From Lachnospiraceae bacterium (lineage in GTDB: Bacteria; Bacillota; Clostridia; Lachnospirales; Lachnospiraceae), in NCBI GenBank assembly GCA_900771955.1, contig CAAGPW010000204.1, positions 1 through 22,681 of the forward strand: 22,681 nucleotides of DNA, written 5' to 3'. Below the pieces are notes generated by a model. That model was not told the DNA's origin. It did not search any database and saw only the letters and a program-made list of their open reading frames with translations. Positions within the stretch are counted from its first letter, which is position 1; each line of letters starts with the position of its first letter. The position numbers and the translations under genes are program-made. Below, piece by piece: positions 5,889 through 14,344 of this stretch.

Positions 5889-7496
5889 ATGCCATCAGAT
5901 TTTCATTTATTATATCCACCTGATTACGACAGAACGCGTGAAATCCCGATGAAGGATTTCAATTTTATCTCCTCTTTGCAGATTGACAGCATGATCATTC
6001 TGATCAAGGAGAGCTATCGCGGAGTCGCTGATCTGTCTTTGGAGAAATTTTTCTCCACTGATGCCACTGTTTTAGAATACCGTCTCGGCGTTGTCGCTGA
6101 CCTGGTTGAAAATCCAGACTTATATGCCGCATTTTGCCGGGCGATCTCGATTATTTACAACATCAATGACCTGCGCCGCGCCATGGACAATGATTTCACC
6201 ACAGATTCCGCCCTGCGCTCCGTGCGCTATCTGGAAATGTATCAGGAAATCGTAAATCTTTTTGCCGATGCCCTGAACAATGCCACGCTCCATTCCGACG
6301 GCATGAATAATTTTAAAAAGGAGATTGCCGCTATTACAGAGAGCAGCGAATATCAGAGTCTTAACTCCGAGCTTTCCAAAATGGAGATCAACTTCGGCTA
6401 CATCAAAAGTGTCACGATCGGCGTAAATCTGGACGAAAATCTTCTTCCGAGGGAAGCAGGTCTGCTCTCCATCAATACCGAGCCATTCCGTCCCGGCACT
6501 CTGATGGACCGGCTCTTAAAAAAAGATTCAAATGACGGGCACACCTTTATGTCCGCACTCTATCCACTCGCAAAAGGTCTTCACGGCGAAGAATTGAAGG
6601 CATTAAACTACGGTATCAGCAATTCCCTGCAGACTGTTTTTACGAAGTCCTTACGTGAATTTGAGCCACTCGTTCAAAACTATTACCATGTAAATACAAC
6701 AATGTTTATTGCCCTCTTAGACGACATCCGTTTTCTGACTGCCGGCGTCAAATTCATTCTCTCCATGCAGGAAAAAGGATTTTCCATGTGCCGGCCGCAG
6801 ATCGCTCCCATGGCAGAAAAGCGCTGTGAACTGACGCATGTATACAATCCCATGCTCGCGGTCAAGTCCGTGGAGCCGACCATCGTGTCCAACTCTTTTC
6901 AACTGGATGAAAACGGACGTTTCTATCTGGTCACCGGGCCAAACCACGGTGGAAAATCGATTTTTGCCTACTCCATCGGCATGGCGCAGGCTCTGTTCCA
7001 GCTTGGGCTGTTCGTTCCGGCAGAAAGTGCCTGCATGAGTCCCGTTTCCGGCATCTACACACATTTTCCGTCTTCCGATGAGAACAATTACGGAAAAGGA
7101 CGGCTGGAAAGTGAATGTGCAAGGTTAAGCGACATTATGGGACATCTGACCGATACCGACATGCTTCTCATGGATGAATCCTTTTCCAGCACCAGCGGTC
7201 TTGAAGCTTCCTACATTGCTTCCGAGGTTTTGACCGGTATCGGCATCATCGGATGCTGCGGACTTTTTGTCACGCACATCCATGATCTGACACAGCAGGT
7301 CGCCACATTCAATTCCAATCCGAAAAACAGCGGAAAGATCGACAACCTGGTCGCTGTTATGGAAAACAAAGAAACCGGTGCACGAAGCTATCGTGTGATC
7401 CGAACCACTCCGGACGGATTAAGCTACGCAAAAGATATTGCCGGGCGTTACGGACTAAGTCTGGACGGCATTCTTGCAAGGCATCCGGAGCTTTAA
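5889..7496 (+). CDS. MutS domain-V ATPase, stand-alone MutS-like protein
   Basis: 535 aa. The C-terminal part is a MutS-type ABC ATPase: Walker A TGPNHGGKS (349-357; MutS has TGPNMGGKS), Walker B MLLMDE (425-430), a SFSSTSG signature region (431-437) and a THIHD switch (462-466). Residues 1-340 are helical and resemble the MutS lever/core region. The mismatch-binding domain I with its Phe-X-Glu motif is absent, and there is no Smr or endonuclease tail as in MutS2. It is unlikely to be the classical repair protein. The role is unknown; DNA-structure binding is possible. It starts 4 bases after padR with AAAGGAAG as ribosome site. Regulation by PadR suggests induction by a chemical signal rather than a housekeeping function. 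Family secure, function open. Confidence 0.88.
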   Translation: MPSDFHLLYPPDYDRTREIPMKDFNFISSLQIDSMIILIKESYRGVADLSLEKFFSTDATVLEYRLGVVADLVENPDLYAAFCRAISIIYNINDLRRAMDNDFTTDSALRSVRYLEMYQEIVNLFADALNNATLHSDGMNNFKKEIAAITESSEYQSLNSELSKMEINFGYIKSVTIGVNLDENLLPREAGLLSINTEPFRPGTLMDRLLKKDSNDGHTFMSALYPLAKGLHGEELKALNYGISNSLQTVFTKSLREFEPLVQNYYHVNTTMFIALLDDIRFLTAGVKFILSMQEKGFSMCRPQIAPMAEKRCELTHVYNPMLAVKSVEPTIVSNSFQLDENGRFYLVTGPNHGGKSIFAYSIGMAQALFQLGLFVPAESACMSPVSGIYTHFPSSDENNYGKGRLESECARLSDIMGHLTDTDMLLMDESFSSTSGLEASYIASEVLTGIGIIGCCGLFVTHIHDLTQQVATFNSNPKNSGKIDNLVAVMENKETGARSYRVIRTTPDGLSYAKDIAGRYGLSLDGILARHPEL

Positions 7497-7541
7497 AAAA
7501 ACAGCAGGTGCATCCCAAAATCGAATGCACCTGCTGTTTTT
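7495..7541. terminator. Bidirectional terminator between the MutS-like and chemotaxis-receptor genes
   Basis: Perfect 13-bp stem ACAGCAGGTGCAT (7501-7513) / ATGCACCTGCTGT (7525-7537), flanked by A6 on the left and T5 on the right. It therefore works for both converging genes. Confidence 0.93.
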
Positions 7542-7558
7542 GTCTGTAAACATATTTC

Positions 7559-9274
7559 CTATTTTAAAGTAAACATCTTTACGATCTTATGAAGCTTATC
7601 CACATATTCCATATTGTTATTTACCAGATCATAGTTCGCGGTCGTATGCGATACAACTTCTGACACTTTCTCCGCCACATCGTTAACTCCGTTTGCAGCC
7701 TCATTAATCGTTGTGTCGATTCCTTCCACGGCAGTTGCGACCGTCTCGATACGTGTATTCAGTTCAGTAACTGATTCTTCCACATTGCTCATTCCGGACT
7801 CAAAGACTCCGGCATCCTCTTTGTACTGCTCTCCAATCTCACGGAAAGACTTATAATCCTCCAGCACAGTATTTTCCAGGAAATCAGTAGATGCATTAAG
7901 ACTGTCTGTCATACTGTCCACAGCAGCCTTCACCTCTCTGATGATGGCATCAATATCTTCCACGGTCTGTGAAGTCTGGTTCGCCAGATTTCCAATTTCG
8001 GTTGCAACAACTGCAAATCCCTTGCCCGCTTCTCCGGCTCTTGCCGCCTCAATACTTGCATTCAGTGCAAGCAGACTGGTCTGTGAGGAAATCGCACGGA
8101 TTGAATCCGTAAGTTCATTGATCTTGTCCACCGATTTTGAACCTTCAATTGCTTCATCCGTTTTCTGTTTTACCTCATTGTACATCTCTTCCGTACGGCT
8201 GGTTGCCTGCTGCGTTGTCTCCTGCATATTGTTTGCACGCTGCATAACTTCTCTTGAACTTTCCGCCCCGTTTCTCGAAAGCTCGGAGATTGCCGCTGCT
8301 TCATTCTTCATCTGCTCGATCTGCTCATTGATATTATCTGTCGTTGCAGACGTTTCTTCCATACTTGCCGCCAGTTCCTGTGTGGTTGCAGAATTGTCCG
8401 TGCAGACCGTATTGATCTCATTACTGCTGCCCTTTAACCGTTCGGTATTCATCTGCAACTGCTCGCATGCCTCATTGATATCTCCGACGATCTCACGCAG
8501 ATTTTTGCGCATCTCATGTGTTGCACGGCTGATGGCTCCGACTTCATCTCTCCTGCGGTACAGTTTATCCATATTCTGATTCGGGCGGAAGTGGAATCTG
8601 GAAGTATCCACGAGGATTCCCGCCATCTTTTCCAGCGGTTTTGCAATCCGCAGTGCAACCCGGTATGCGCAGATCATCGAAATAAGCACCAGCACAATCG
8701 CTGCTCCCACTGCTCTTGTGGTAAGCATCCTTGATGTGGAAAGTATTTCCTTTTCCTCCGCAGTCATCACGATGATCGCATGGTCATCTGTGATCGCATA
8801 TGCAGCATACTTCATGTCTCCGTTATATTTGTATTCCTCGACATCGTTAGCCGGAACATTTCCGGAGGCAAGTTCATCCGCCACCTTCTGAACGACAGTA
8901 CTTGTCGTCGGCGTTCCGATCTTGTCAGCTTCCGGATGATACAGAATATCCCCGTTCTCATCTGTCATGTAAATATATGCGGAATCCACACCCTCGAGCT
9001 TCACATCACTAAATATTTCCTGATACAGTTCATCGGTTCCTTCTGCATGTGCAAGCGAATTGTTCATTATGGTAGCATAGGCTTCCGCCACATTCAGCAT
9101 ATTGTTTTTTGCCTGTCCGGAAATTGCCGAACTGAATCCCGGTACTACCAGAAGCAAAACAACAACAATGTCAAGCGCCACTGCTATGGATACCGTGTTG
9201 CTGATCGTACCTCTTAAGGAATGCAGAAAATTTATCTTCTGCTTTTCCTGCCTGTTTGTCTCTTTCTCTTCCAT
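7559..9274 (-). CDS. Methyl-accepting chemotaxis protein
   Basis: 571 aa from the ATG at 9272-9274, chosen because GGAAGGAAGG lies just upstream; a start 16 codons earlier has no such site. Topology: cytoplasmic tail 1-25, TM1 about 26-48, a short extracytoplasmic Cache-like sensor about 50-183 (AYIYMTDENGDILYHPEA), TM2 about 186-206, HAMP about 207-265, then the cytoplasmic signalling coiled coil. The conserved hairpin tip runs about 393-432 with SLLALNASIEAARAGEAGKG, the contact surface for CheA and CheW. The receptor senses an extracellular ligand, probably a small organic acid or amino acid to judge from the Cache family, though the ligand cannot be read here. No other che gene lies in the window. 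Presence implies flagellar motility. Confidence 0.95.
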   Translation of the reverse strand: MEEKETNRQEKQKINFLHSLRGTISNTVSIAVALDIVVVLLLVVPGFSSAISGQAKNNMLNVAEAYATIMNNSLAHAEGTDELYQEIFSDVKLEGVDSAYIYMTDENGDILYHPEADKIGTPTTSTVVQKVADELASGNVPANDVEEYKYNGDMKYAAYAITDDHAIIVMTAEEKEILSTSRMLTTRAVGAAIVLVLISMICAYRVALRIAKPLEKMAGILVDTSRFHFRPNQNMDKLYRRRDEVGAISRATHEMRKNLREIVGDINEACEQLQMNTERLKGSSNEINTVCTDNSATTQELAASMEETSATTDNINEQIEQMKNEAAAISELSRNGAESSREVMQRANNMQETTQQATSRTEEMYNEVKQKTDEAIEGSKSVDKINELTDSIRAISSQTSLLALNASIEAARAGEAGKGFAVVATEIGNLANQTSQTVEDIDAIIREVKAAVDSMTDSLNASTDFLENTVLEDYKSFREIGEQYKEDAGVFESGMSNVEESVTELNTRIETVATAVEGIDTTINEAANGVNDVAEKVSEVVSHTTANYDLVNNNMEYVDKLHKIVKMFTLK

Positions 9275-9308
9275 AGGTAAACCTTCCTTCCTACTCTGTA
9301 ATACATTT

Positions 9309-9338
9309 ATTATAGTACACATGTGCCAATCAAATCAA
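9309..9338 (-). promoter_or_regulatory. Promoter of the chemotaxis receptor gene
   Basis: On the minus strand TTGATT (9333-9338), an 18-base spacer and a perfect TATAAT (9309-9314), about 35 bases before the start codon. It has the same box pair and spacer length as the lipoprotein operon promoter. No sigma-28 motif was seen. Confidence 0.7.
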
Positions 9339-9370
9339 TACGTTATTCTACTTTTCCCGACATTTTTCAC

Positions 9371-9418
9371 AAAAAGGAAAAGAGCTTCCGGTGTGATTTT
9401 TCCGAAAACCCTTTCCTT
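9371..9418 (-). terminator. Probable terminator of mecA
   Basis: On the minus strand AAGGAAAGGG (9409-9418) pairs with CTCTTTTCCTT (9374-9384) through about 10 bp with G-U pairs. A weaker inner helix is possible and a short U run follows (9371-9375). It is imperfect but correctly placed 23 bases after the stop. Confidence 0.55.
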
Positions 9419-9441
9419 TCATCTGTAATCTGAATGAAATC

Positions 9442-10005
9442 TTATAAATCTGCCAGTACATGCATGGCATGCCTCGGTACAAGTATTCGCGCATGCTCGT
9501 CCAGATAAGCCGCACGCCATTCATCTTCTTCAACTGTCTCCGCATATTCAAACGCCGCTGCAAAAAAATGATCGATCTCTGCCACGCTGCATTTGGTCAT
9601 ATCCACAACAAGATAAAACATATCCTTTTCCGTACAGAACATTGCATGTTCATATCCACTAAAGTCAAGCGAACGGGTAAACGCAATAGCTTCAGCGATC
9701 GTATGAAAGCCAAGTACCGCAATCTTTTTTTCCGCCAGCTCCGAAACAGTATCCTCCGCTCCCTTTCGGTCAGAAAACGTCAATGCAACCGCATTATCCG
9801 GAAGGCAGACTGCCTGCACTGTCTTCGCACCGCCTCCCACGAAACAGCCTGTTTCCTCTTCGACAAGATCTAAAATCTCATTCAGGAAAGACTGTGCTTT
9901 CTGCGTATTGGAAAAAATATCATTTATTCCAAGACCATACTGTTTCATTTCCTCTTCCGTAACTACACATTGAATATCATTTCCATTGATCATCTTAAAT
10001 TTCAT
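9442..10005 (-). CDS. mecA: MecA-family adaptor protein for ClpC
   Basis: 187 aa, shorter than B. subtilis MecA (about 218). The N-terminal domain starts MKFKMINGNDIQCVVTEEEM and continues with an LGINDIF segment and a helix containing SFLNEILDLVEEETG, matching MecA's substrate-binding N-terminus. The C-terminal domain (about 105-187) contains YEHAMFCTEKDMFYLVV and a terminal segment with EYAETVEEDEWRAAYLDEHA, matching the ClpC-binding domain. MecA brings substrates such as ComK in bacilli to the ClpCP protease and activates ClpC assembly. The acidic linker is short here. The start has a weak ribosome site (GGAAAG). It stands alone with its own promoter and probable terminator. The substrate in this organism is unknown. 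Confidence 0.85.
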   Translation of the reverse strand: MKFKMINGNDIQCVVTEEEMKQYGLGINDIFSNTQKAQSFLNEILDLVEEETGCFVGGGAKTVQAVCLPDNAVALTFSDRKGAEDTVSELAEKKIAVLGFHTIAEAIAFTRSLDFSGYEHAMFCTEKDMFYLVVDMTKCSVAEIDHFFAAAFEYAETVEEDEWRAAYLDEHARILVPRHAMHVLADL

Positions 10006-10079
10006 AGCATCACACTTTCCGCATCCCTTCCCACAGATGCTGGTTAATATTCAAAATGCTGCATAGATTTTCTATTATT

Positions 10080-10108
10080 ATTTTACCACAATTCGCAAAT
10101 ATTTTTAA
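10080..10108 (-). promoter_or_regulatory. Extended -10 promoter of mecA
   Basis: On the minus strand TTAAAA (10103-10108), 17 bases, TAAAAT (10080-10085) preceded by TGG. The extended -10 element TGGTAAAAT is identical to that of the transglycosylase promoter near 190. Confidence 0.6.
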
Positions 10109-10134
10109 GTATTTTTTGATAGTTTAATGTATTT

Positions 10135-10809
10135 TTAACATTTTCCTGTTCTTTTATCATTTTTAAGGGTTGTTTCAATAAACTTTTTTGTTTCATACAG
10201 ATCAGCGCAAATAACCACACTCTTTTGCCGCATTTCATCGGTCGGGGGCATCAGATCCGGCACCATGATCGGATGCATGCCAGCCGCATGGGCAGAACGT
10301 ATCCCGTTATAGGAATCTTCGATTGCATATGCCTGCCCCGGCTCTACGCCAAGTTCCCTGCATGCCATCAGATAGATATCCGGTTCCGGCTTGCTTCGCT
10401 TTAAAAGATCTCCACCGATGACCACATCAAAATAACCGGTCAGCCCGTCCTGATCCAGTTCTGAGAGCACCGCCTCCCGCCTGGTAGACGATGCCAGCCC
10501 GATCCGTAATCCGTTTTTTTTCAGATACTCCAGTATTTCACGGATACCTGGTTTTAGCGGCACTTCTTTTTCGATCGCATGATAAAAATAAGCACGCATC
10601 TCCTCTTTGTAAGTCTCATATGGAAAATCTGCCCCATAGTGGTCAAGGAAAATCTGCCTTGAAACCTCATAGGTCGTACCAAGACATTTTCGGCAGACCT
10701 CATCTGTCCCCTCAATACCATGTCTTTTTCCGGTATCTGCCCATCCTTCCAGCACCAGCCACTCGGTGTCAAAGATCACACCATCCATGTCAAATACTAC
10801 TGCTTTCAT
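10135..10809 (-). CDS. HAD-superfamily hydrolase, beta-phosphoglucomutase/phosphatase-like
   Basis: 224 aa. All four HAD motifs are present. Motif I is FDMDGVIFDTE (nucleophile D7, acid/base D9). Motif II is ASSTRR (S107/S108). Motif III is the Lys of SKPEPDIY (K140). Motif IV is AIEDSYNGI (E164, D165). The helical cap between motifs I and II (about 15-85) marks subfamily IA, which includes beta-phosphoglucomutase, phosphoglycolate phosphatase and sugar-phosphate phosphatases. The exact substrate cannot be read from the sequence. The start has GGAGG seven bases upstream. It follows the four-helix membrane protein by 45 bases and may be co-transcribed with it. Confidence 0.92.
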   Translation of the reverse strand: MKAVVFDMDGVIFDTEWLVLEGWADTGKRHGIEGTDEVCRKCLGTTYEVSRQIFLDHYGADFPYETYKEEMRAYFYHAIEKEVPLKPGIREILEYLKKNGLRIGLASSTRREAVLSELDQDGLTGYFDVVIGGDLLKRSKPEPDIYLMACRELGVEPGQAYAIEDSYNGIRSAHAAGMHPIMVPDLMPPTDEMRQKSVVICADLYETKKFIETTLKNDKRTGKC

Positions 10810-10854
10810 TTTTATCCTCCAAATTTTCTTCTGATCTTCTCCTGGAATTTTATT

Positions 10855-11301
10855 TTACGCCCTGTCATTTTTCCCGGAATTCTTTTTATCCTGTTCATTG
10901 CTCCGCCACATGCGGTATTTCGTATAAACGAGAAGTATAATCCCTGCCGCGATCACAAGCCAGAACACGACCGGGCTGCTGTAAATATTCCACACATCAC
11001 ACACCGCGGTGTAAGTGGTCATACACATAAAAAGCACCTTCATCCCGAGTGCCAGCCGAACTGCCCACCGTCTGTTTTTCTGTGTCGCCGGGATCAGTAT
11101 GTTCCAAACCGCAGGATAATGCTCCATAACCGTAAACAGCAGGTACAGTCCAGCTACAACCAGACAGGTAACTACGGTGTTAAACAATCCTGCTCCCGCT
11201 GTTTTAAAATAATACATTTCCAGTACAATGCCAGCCACAGCCCCTGCTGCTGCGGTCAGTTCCAGCAGACATACCGCTGCTGTTATCTTTTTCGGATGCA
11301 T
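10855..11301 (-). CDS. Small four-helix membrane protein of unknown function
   Basis: 148 aa. Four hydrophobic segments at about 6-28, 37-60, 84-103 and 110-128 predict four membrane passes. A basic, charged C-terminal tail (RMWRSNEQDKKNSGKNDRA) is likely cytoplasmic. No conserved motif was recognised. The ATG at 11301 has GAGGAG six bases upstream, and the coding call is supported by the clean alternation of hydrophobic and polar codons. It precedes the HAD gene on the same strand and is divergent from the S1-domain gene. Real gene probable, function unknown. Confidence 0.7.
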   Translation of the reverse strand: MHPKKITAAVCLLELTAAAGAVAGIVLEMYYFKTAGAGLFNTVVTCLVVAGLYLLFTVMEHYPAVWNILIPATQKNRRWAVRLALGMKVLFMCMTTYTAVCDVWNIYSSPVVFWLVIAAGIILLVYTKYRMWRSNEQDKKNSGKNDRA

Positions 11302-11425
11302 GTTGTCTCCTCATTTCCGTTTTTATTTACATGATTTTTGTCTGCACTCTTTCCATGATTTCAAGCGTGCGTCACATACGCCCATGATAGCATTTTTTTC
11401 TCATTGGCACAAGGCACGGCTGCAA

Positions 11426-11454
11426 TTGCATTTCGGGCAGCAATATGCTACATT
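11426..11454 (+). promoter_or_regulatory. Candidate promoter of the S1-domain gene
   Basis: TTGCAT (11426-11431), 17 bases, TACATT (11449-11454) with TGC before the -10 box (extended -10). The -35 match is weak. The 5' leader then contains a short GCAG...CTGC hairpin around a T run (about 11462-11482) of unclear role. Confidence 0.4.
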
Positions 11455-11509
11455 TAAAGTGGCAGGCATTTTTTTGTTCTGCAATCTTAAGTAAAAGGAG
11501 CTTATTATA

Positions 11510-12436
11510 ATGGAAGAAAATACAAAAACTGAAACTATGGATGACTACAGGGATGAGCTGGAAGCTTCCTTCCGCACGATCCACGAGGGCGATATCTTAA
11601 CCGGAACCGTGATCTCCGTTTCCGAGGAGGAAGCAACTCTGGATCTCAAATATTATGCACCGGGCATCATAAAGGTATCCGAATTTTCCAACGATCCGGA
11701 CTTTTCCATCCTGGAAAATGTCCATGTCGGTGACACATTAGAAGCAACCGTTATAAGCCGTGATGACGGCGAGGGCAATATCCTGCTCTCCATGCGCGAA
11801 GCGAATGATATGCTCGCCTGGGATAAATTCAGGGAATATCTGGACAACGAGACTACCCTGCAGGTAAAGGTAAAAGAAAGTGTACCGAGCGGCGTAGTTG
11901 CCTATCTGGACGGCATTCGCGCATTTATTCCGGCTTCCCAGCTTTCCTTAAACTATGTTGAAGATACCACTCCGTACATCGGTAAGGAACTGGATGTCCG
12001 CGTGATCACCGCAGATCCTGCGAAGGAAAAACTTGTGCTCTCCGCAAAAGTTGTCGCAAAGGAAAAGGAAATTGAAGAACGCAATCACCGGATTTCCATG
12101 ATCGTTCCGGGCAGCGTCATGGAGGGAACCGTAGAGACCCTGATGCCTTACGGTGCCTTTGTAAATCTGGGTGACGGTTTAAGCGGTCTGGTTCACGTAT
12201 CCCAGATCTGCGAACGCCGGATCGGAAAACCGTCTGAGGTCTTAAAAGAAGGTCAGAAAGTCAAAGTAAAGGTTTTAAATACCGATAACGGCAAGATCAG
12301 TCTCAGCATGCGTGCACTGGAAGAGGAAATGGTCGATACCTCCGCAGATGAAGCGGAAAGCATCTCAAAATATACTTCGGACGAAGCGGCATCCACCAGC
12401 CTCGGTGATCTGCTCAAAAACTTGAAGCTGAAATAG
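11510..12436 (+). CDS. S1-domain RNA-binding protein (ribosomal protein S1-like)
   Basis: 308 aa with three S1/OB-fold repeats at about 26-96, 114-181 and 200-268. The third is the most canonical (MEGTVETLMPYGAFVNLGDG, then SGLVHVSQICERR). An acidic tail (270-308) contains DTSADEAESI. The protein is shorter than the six-repeat proteobacterial RpsA and resembles the three- or four-repeat Firmicute 'S1-like' proteins (YpfD type), which bind mRNA and may not be true ribosome components. AAAGGAG precedes the ATG by 9 bases. It is monocistronic and convergent with sigH across a shared terminator. A role in translation or mRNA binding is expected from the family; specifics are unknown. Confidence 0.88.
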   Translation: MEENTKTETMDDYRDELEASFRTIHEGDILTGTVISVSEEEATLDLKYYAPGIIKVSEFSNDPDFSILENVHVGDTLEATVISRDDGEGNILLSMREANDMLAWDKFREYLDNETTLQVKVKESVPSGVVAYLDGIRAFIPASQLSLNYVEDTTPYIGKELDVRVITADPAKEKLVLSAKVVAKEKEIEERNHRISMIVPGSVMEGTVETLMPYGAFVNLGDGLSGLVHVSQICERRIGKPSEVLKEGQKVKVKVLNTDNGKISLSMRALEEEMVDTSADEAESISKYTSDEAASTSLGDLLKNLKLK

Positions 12437-12485
12437 AATCCATACAAACGGGGAGCGGGATACGTTTTGTACAACGCGCCCATCA

Positions 12486-12532
12486 AAAAATGCAGTCACA
12501 TGAATAACAACACATCATGTGACTGCATTTTT
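12486..12532. terminator. Bidirectional terminator between the S1-domain gene and sigH
   Basis: Perfect 18-bp inverted repeat including the A/T flanks, 12486-12503 and 12515-12532, core TGCAGTCACATGA / TCATGTGACTGCA. The left flank is A-rich and the right T-rich, so it can stop both converging transcripts. It reaches the last codon of sigH. Confidence 0.92.
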
Positions 12533-13097
12533 ATTTCAGTTTATTCTTGATCCGCTGCAGTGCATTATCAATCGCCTTCGGCGATTTCTCCATGACCTCG
12601 GCGATCTGAACATAATTCATGCCCTGCATATAATATGCGAGGACTTCCTTTTCCATATCGCTTAGGCTCATTTTGATCCGTTCCTTGATCTGCGCGACAT
12701 TTTCCTGATCGATTATCATCTGCTCCGGATTTGTCTCAAGCAGTTCTCCGATGCCGCCGCTCTCCGGTTCGGAAAGTGAGATATAGGAATTGAGCGGCGC
12801 ATGCTTCTTACGGTTAGACGCTTCTATCGCGGTATACATCTGTCTGGAAATACAGATCTCCGCAAAATGATAAAAGCTGCTGTCCTTTTCTGTCTTATAA
12901 TCCCGCACTGCCTTAAACAGTCCGATCATCCCTTCCTGGATCAGGTCATCTGTATCCCCACCGATCAGGAACATGACCTTTGCCTTTTTCTTCACCAGCC
13001 CTTTATACTTATCCATAAGATAATCCATGATCTCATTCTGCCCGTCCCGCAGACGCGAGATCAGTTCCTCATCCGAACACTCCCACTTTTCCGGCAT
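12531..13097 (-). CDS. sigH: RNA polymerase sigma-H-type factor (sigma-30, stationary-phase/sporulation)
   Basis: 188 aa from the ATG at 13095-13097, picked because a perfect AAGGAGG (13103-13109) sits 5 bases before it. A start 9 codons upstream lacks a good site. Region 2 contains YKGLVKKKAKVMFLIGGDTD followed by DLIQEGMIGLFKAVRDYK, and the linker has RKKHAPLNSYISL. Region 4 ends in an HTH with KAIDNALQRIKNKLK. These closely follow B. subtilis SigH, including 'PLNSY' and 'IDNALQR'. SigH directs early stationary-phase, sporulation and competence genes in bacilli; in gut Lachnospiraceae the regulon is less clear. It is the last gene of the Cys T-box operon, 40 bases after rlmB. The yacP gene found between rlmB and sigH in Bacillus is absent. 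Confidence 0.93.
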   Translation of the reverse strand: MPEKWECSDEELISRLRDGQNEIMDYLMDKYKGLVKKKAKVMFLIGGDTDDLIQEGMIGLFKAVRDYKTEKDSSFYHFAEICISRQMYTAIEASNRKKHAPLNSYISLSEPESGGIGELLETNPEQMIIDQENVAQIKERIKMSLSDMEKEVLAYYMQGMNYVQIAEVMEKSPKAIDNALQRIKNKLK

Positions 13098-13137
13098 CGT
13101 CCCCTCCTTGGTCCTGCTGCTCATTTTTCTGCCATTT

Positions 13138-13878
13138 TTAACTCATACGCTGTCTTACGATCTCAAAGCTCAAAACACCACATGCAACCGAAGCATTAAG
13201 TGAGTCGATATCCCCACGCATCGGAATGGATGCGATAAAATCACAGTTCTCCTTTACCAGTTTACCAACGCCTTCGCCTTCATTTCCGATCACAAGTCCG
13301 ATCGGTCCCTTCAGGTCCAGATCATACATATTGGTTCCACCCATGTCCGCACACACAAACCAGATTCCCTTTTCCTTTAATTCCTTAATTGTCTGCGTCA
13401 GGTTGGTCACCTTTGCAACCGGCGTATAGTTAATGGCTCCGGCAGATGCCTTTGCGACCGTTGCCGTAAGTCCGACTGCACGTCTTTTGGGAATAATGAC
13501 ACCATGCGCACCGGCGAGATTTGCCGTTCGGATGATCGCACCGAGATTGTGCGGGTCCTCAATATTATCAAGCAGAATCAGAAACGGCGGTTCCCCTTTT
13601 TCTTCTGCACGCTCCAGAATATCTTCAACAGTCGCATAGCCATAGGCTGCCGCCATTGCGATCACACCCTGATGTTTTTTTGTCTCGGAAAGCTGATCCA
13701 GGCGTTCCTTTGTTACAAAATTCACAATCGTATCATGTTTTTTGGCTTCCCGCAAAATTGACTGTACCGGACCGTCCTTGCAGCCCTCCAGTACAAAAAG
13801 CTTGTCTATGGTTCTTCCGGAACGAAATGCCTCAAGAACCGCGTTTCTTCCTTCTATCTTTAATTCTTCGATTTCCAT
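13138..13878 (-). CDS. rlmB: 23S rRNA 2'-O-ribose methyltransferase, TrmH/SpoU family (RlmB type)
   Basis: 246 aa from the ATG at 13876-13878, one base after the mrnC stop with GGGAGAT just upstream; an in-frame ATG 7 codons earlier lies inside mrnC. The N-terminal substrate-recognition domain contains IEGRNAVLEAFRSGR. The C-terminal SPOUT knot domain carries motif 1 (LDNIEDPHNLGAIIRTANLA), motif 2 (LVIGNEGEGVGKLV) and motif 3 (IPMRGDIDSLNASVACGVLS), which form the SAM pocket. The family methylates G2251 (E. coli numbering) in the peptidyl-transferase region of 23S rRNA. Position next to mrnC, a 23S processing enzyme, matches Bacillus. Confidence 0.94.
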   Translation of the reverse strand: MEIEELKIEGRNAVLEAFRSGRTIDKLFVLEGCKDGPVQSILREAKKHDTIVNFVTKERLDQLSETKKHQGVIAMAAAYGYATVEDILERAEEKGEPPFLILLDNIEDPHNLGAIIRTANLAGAHGVIIPKRRAVGLTATVAKASAGAINYTPVAKVTNLTQTIKELKEKGIWFVCADMGGTNMYDLDLKGPIGLVIGNEGEGVGKLVKENCDFIASIPMRGDIDSLNASVACGVLSFEIVRQRMS

Positions 13879-13879
13879 T

Positions 13880-14344
13880 CTAATCTCCCTGTTCCTCATC
13901 TATGGTCTTTCCGGTTTTTGCATCATAATGGGCAAGACCGCATTTTACCAGTTCCACCAGGCGTTCAAAATCATCCTTTACATACAGATAGCCCATGAGT
14001 GCCTCAAATCCGGTCGCACGCCGGTAATCCGACATCGTCGCATTTTTGGCCATGGTCGGTGATTTTGCATTGCGTCCTCTGCGAAACACGTCACTCTCCT
14101 CCTCAGTCAGTTCCGGCTCGATCGCATGCATCATCTCGGACTGCGCATGCGCTTTCACAAGCTGACTGGTGGTCTGATGGAGTTTTCCCGCCTTTGTGTT
14201 TCCCCTGCCGACTACAATAGAACGGATCACCAGATCATATATTCCATCTCCGATATAGGCAAGTGTCAGCGGCGAATACGTCCGGATATCCACATCTCCA
14301 AGTTCAAACTGTTCCTTAATATATGCGTTTATGCCCTTTTCCAT
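13880..14344 (-). CDS. mrnC: Mini-ribonuclease III
   Basis: 154 aa: a single RNase III catalytic domain without the double-stranded-RNA-binding domain, as usual for Mini-III. Visible motifs are SPLTLAYIGDGIYDLVIRSI (catalytic Asp), KLHQTTSQLVKAHAQSEMM, and RRGRNAKSPTMAKNATMSDY followed by RRATGFEALMGYLY. The enzyme trims the double-stranded ends of the 23S rRNA precursor. Its start overlaps the cysS end by 16 bases, with GAGAGGG as ribosome site inside cysS, so translation is probably coupled. It ends one base before the rlmB start. Confidence 0.93.
   Translation of the reverse strand: MEKGINAYIKEQFELGDVDIRTYSPLTLAYIGDGIYDLVIRSIVVGRGNTKAGKLHQTTSQLVKAHAQSEMMHAIEPELTEEESDVFRRGRNAKSPTMAKNATMSDYRRATGFEALMGYLYVKDDFERLVELVKCGLAHYDAKTGKTIDEEQGD

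Noticed and set aside
7941..8579. A 212-codon open frame on the plus strand opposite the chemotaxis receptor.
   Set aside because: It is exactly antisense to the conserved signalling domain, is Ser/Ala-rich low complexity as expected from a mirrored coiled coil, and has no ribosome site or motif.
11404..11430. TTGGCAC...TTGCA upstream of the S1 gene, resembling a sigma-54 promoter.
   Set aside because: The spacing between the GG and GC elements is wrong for sigma-54, and no enhancer-binding protein gene is nearby.
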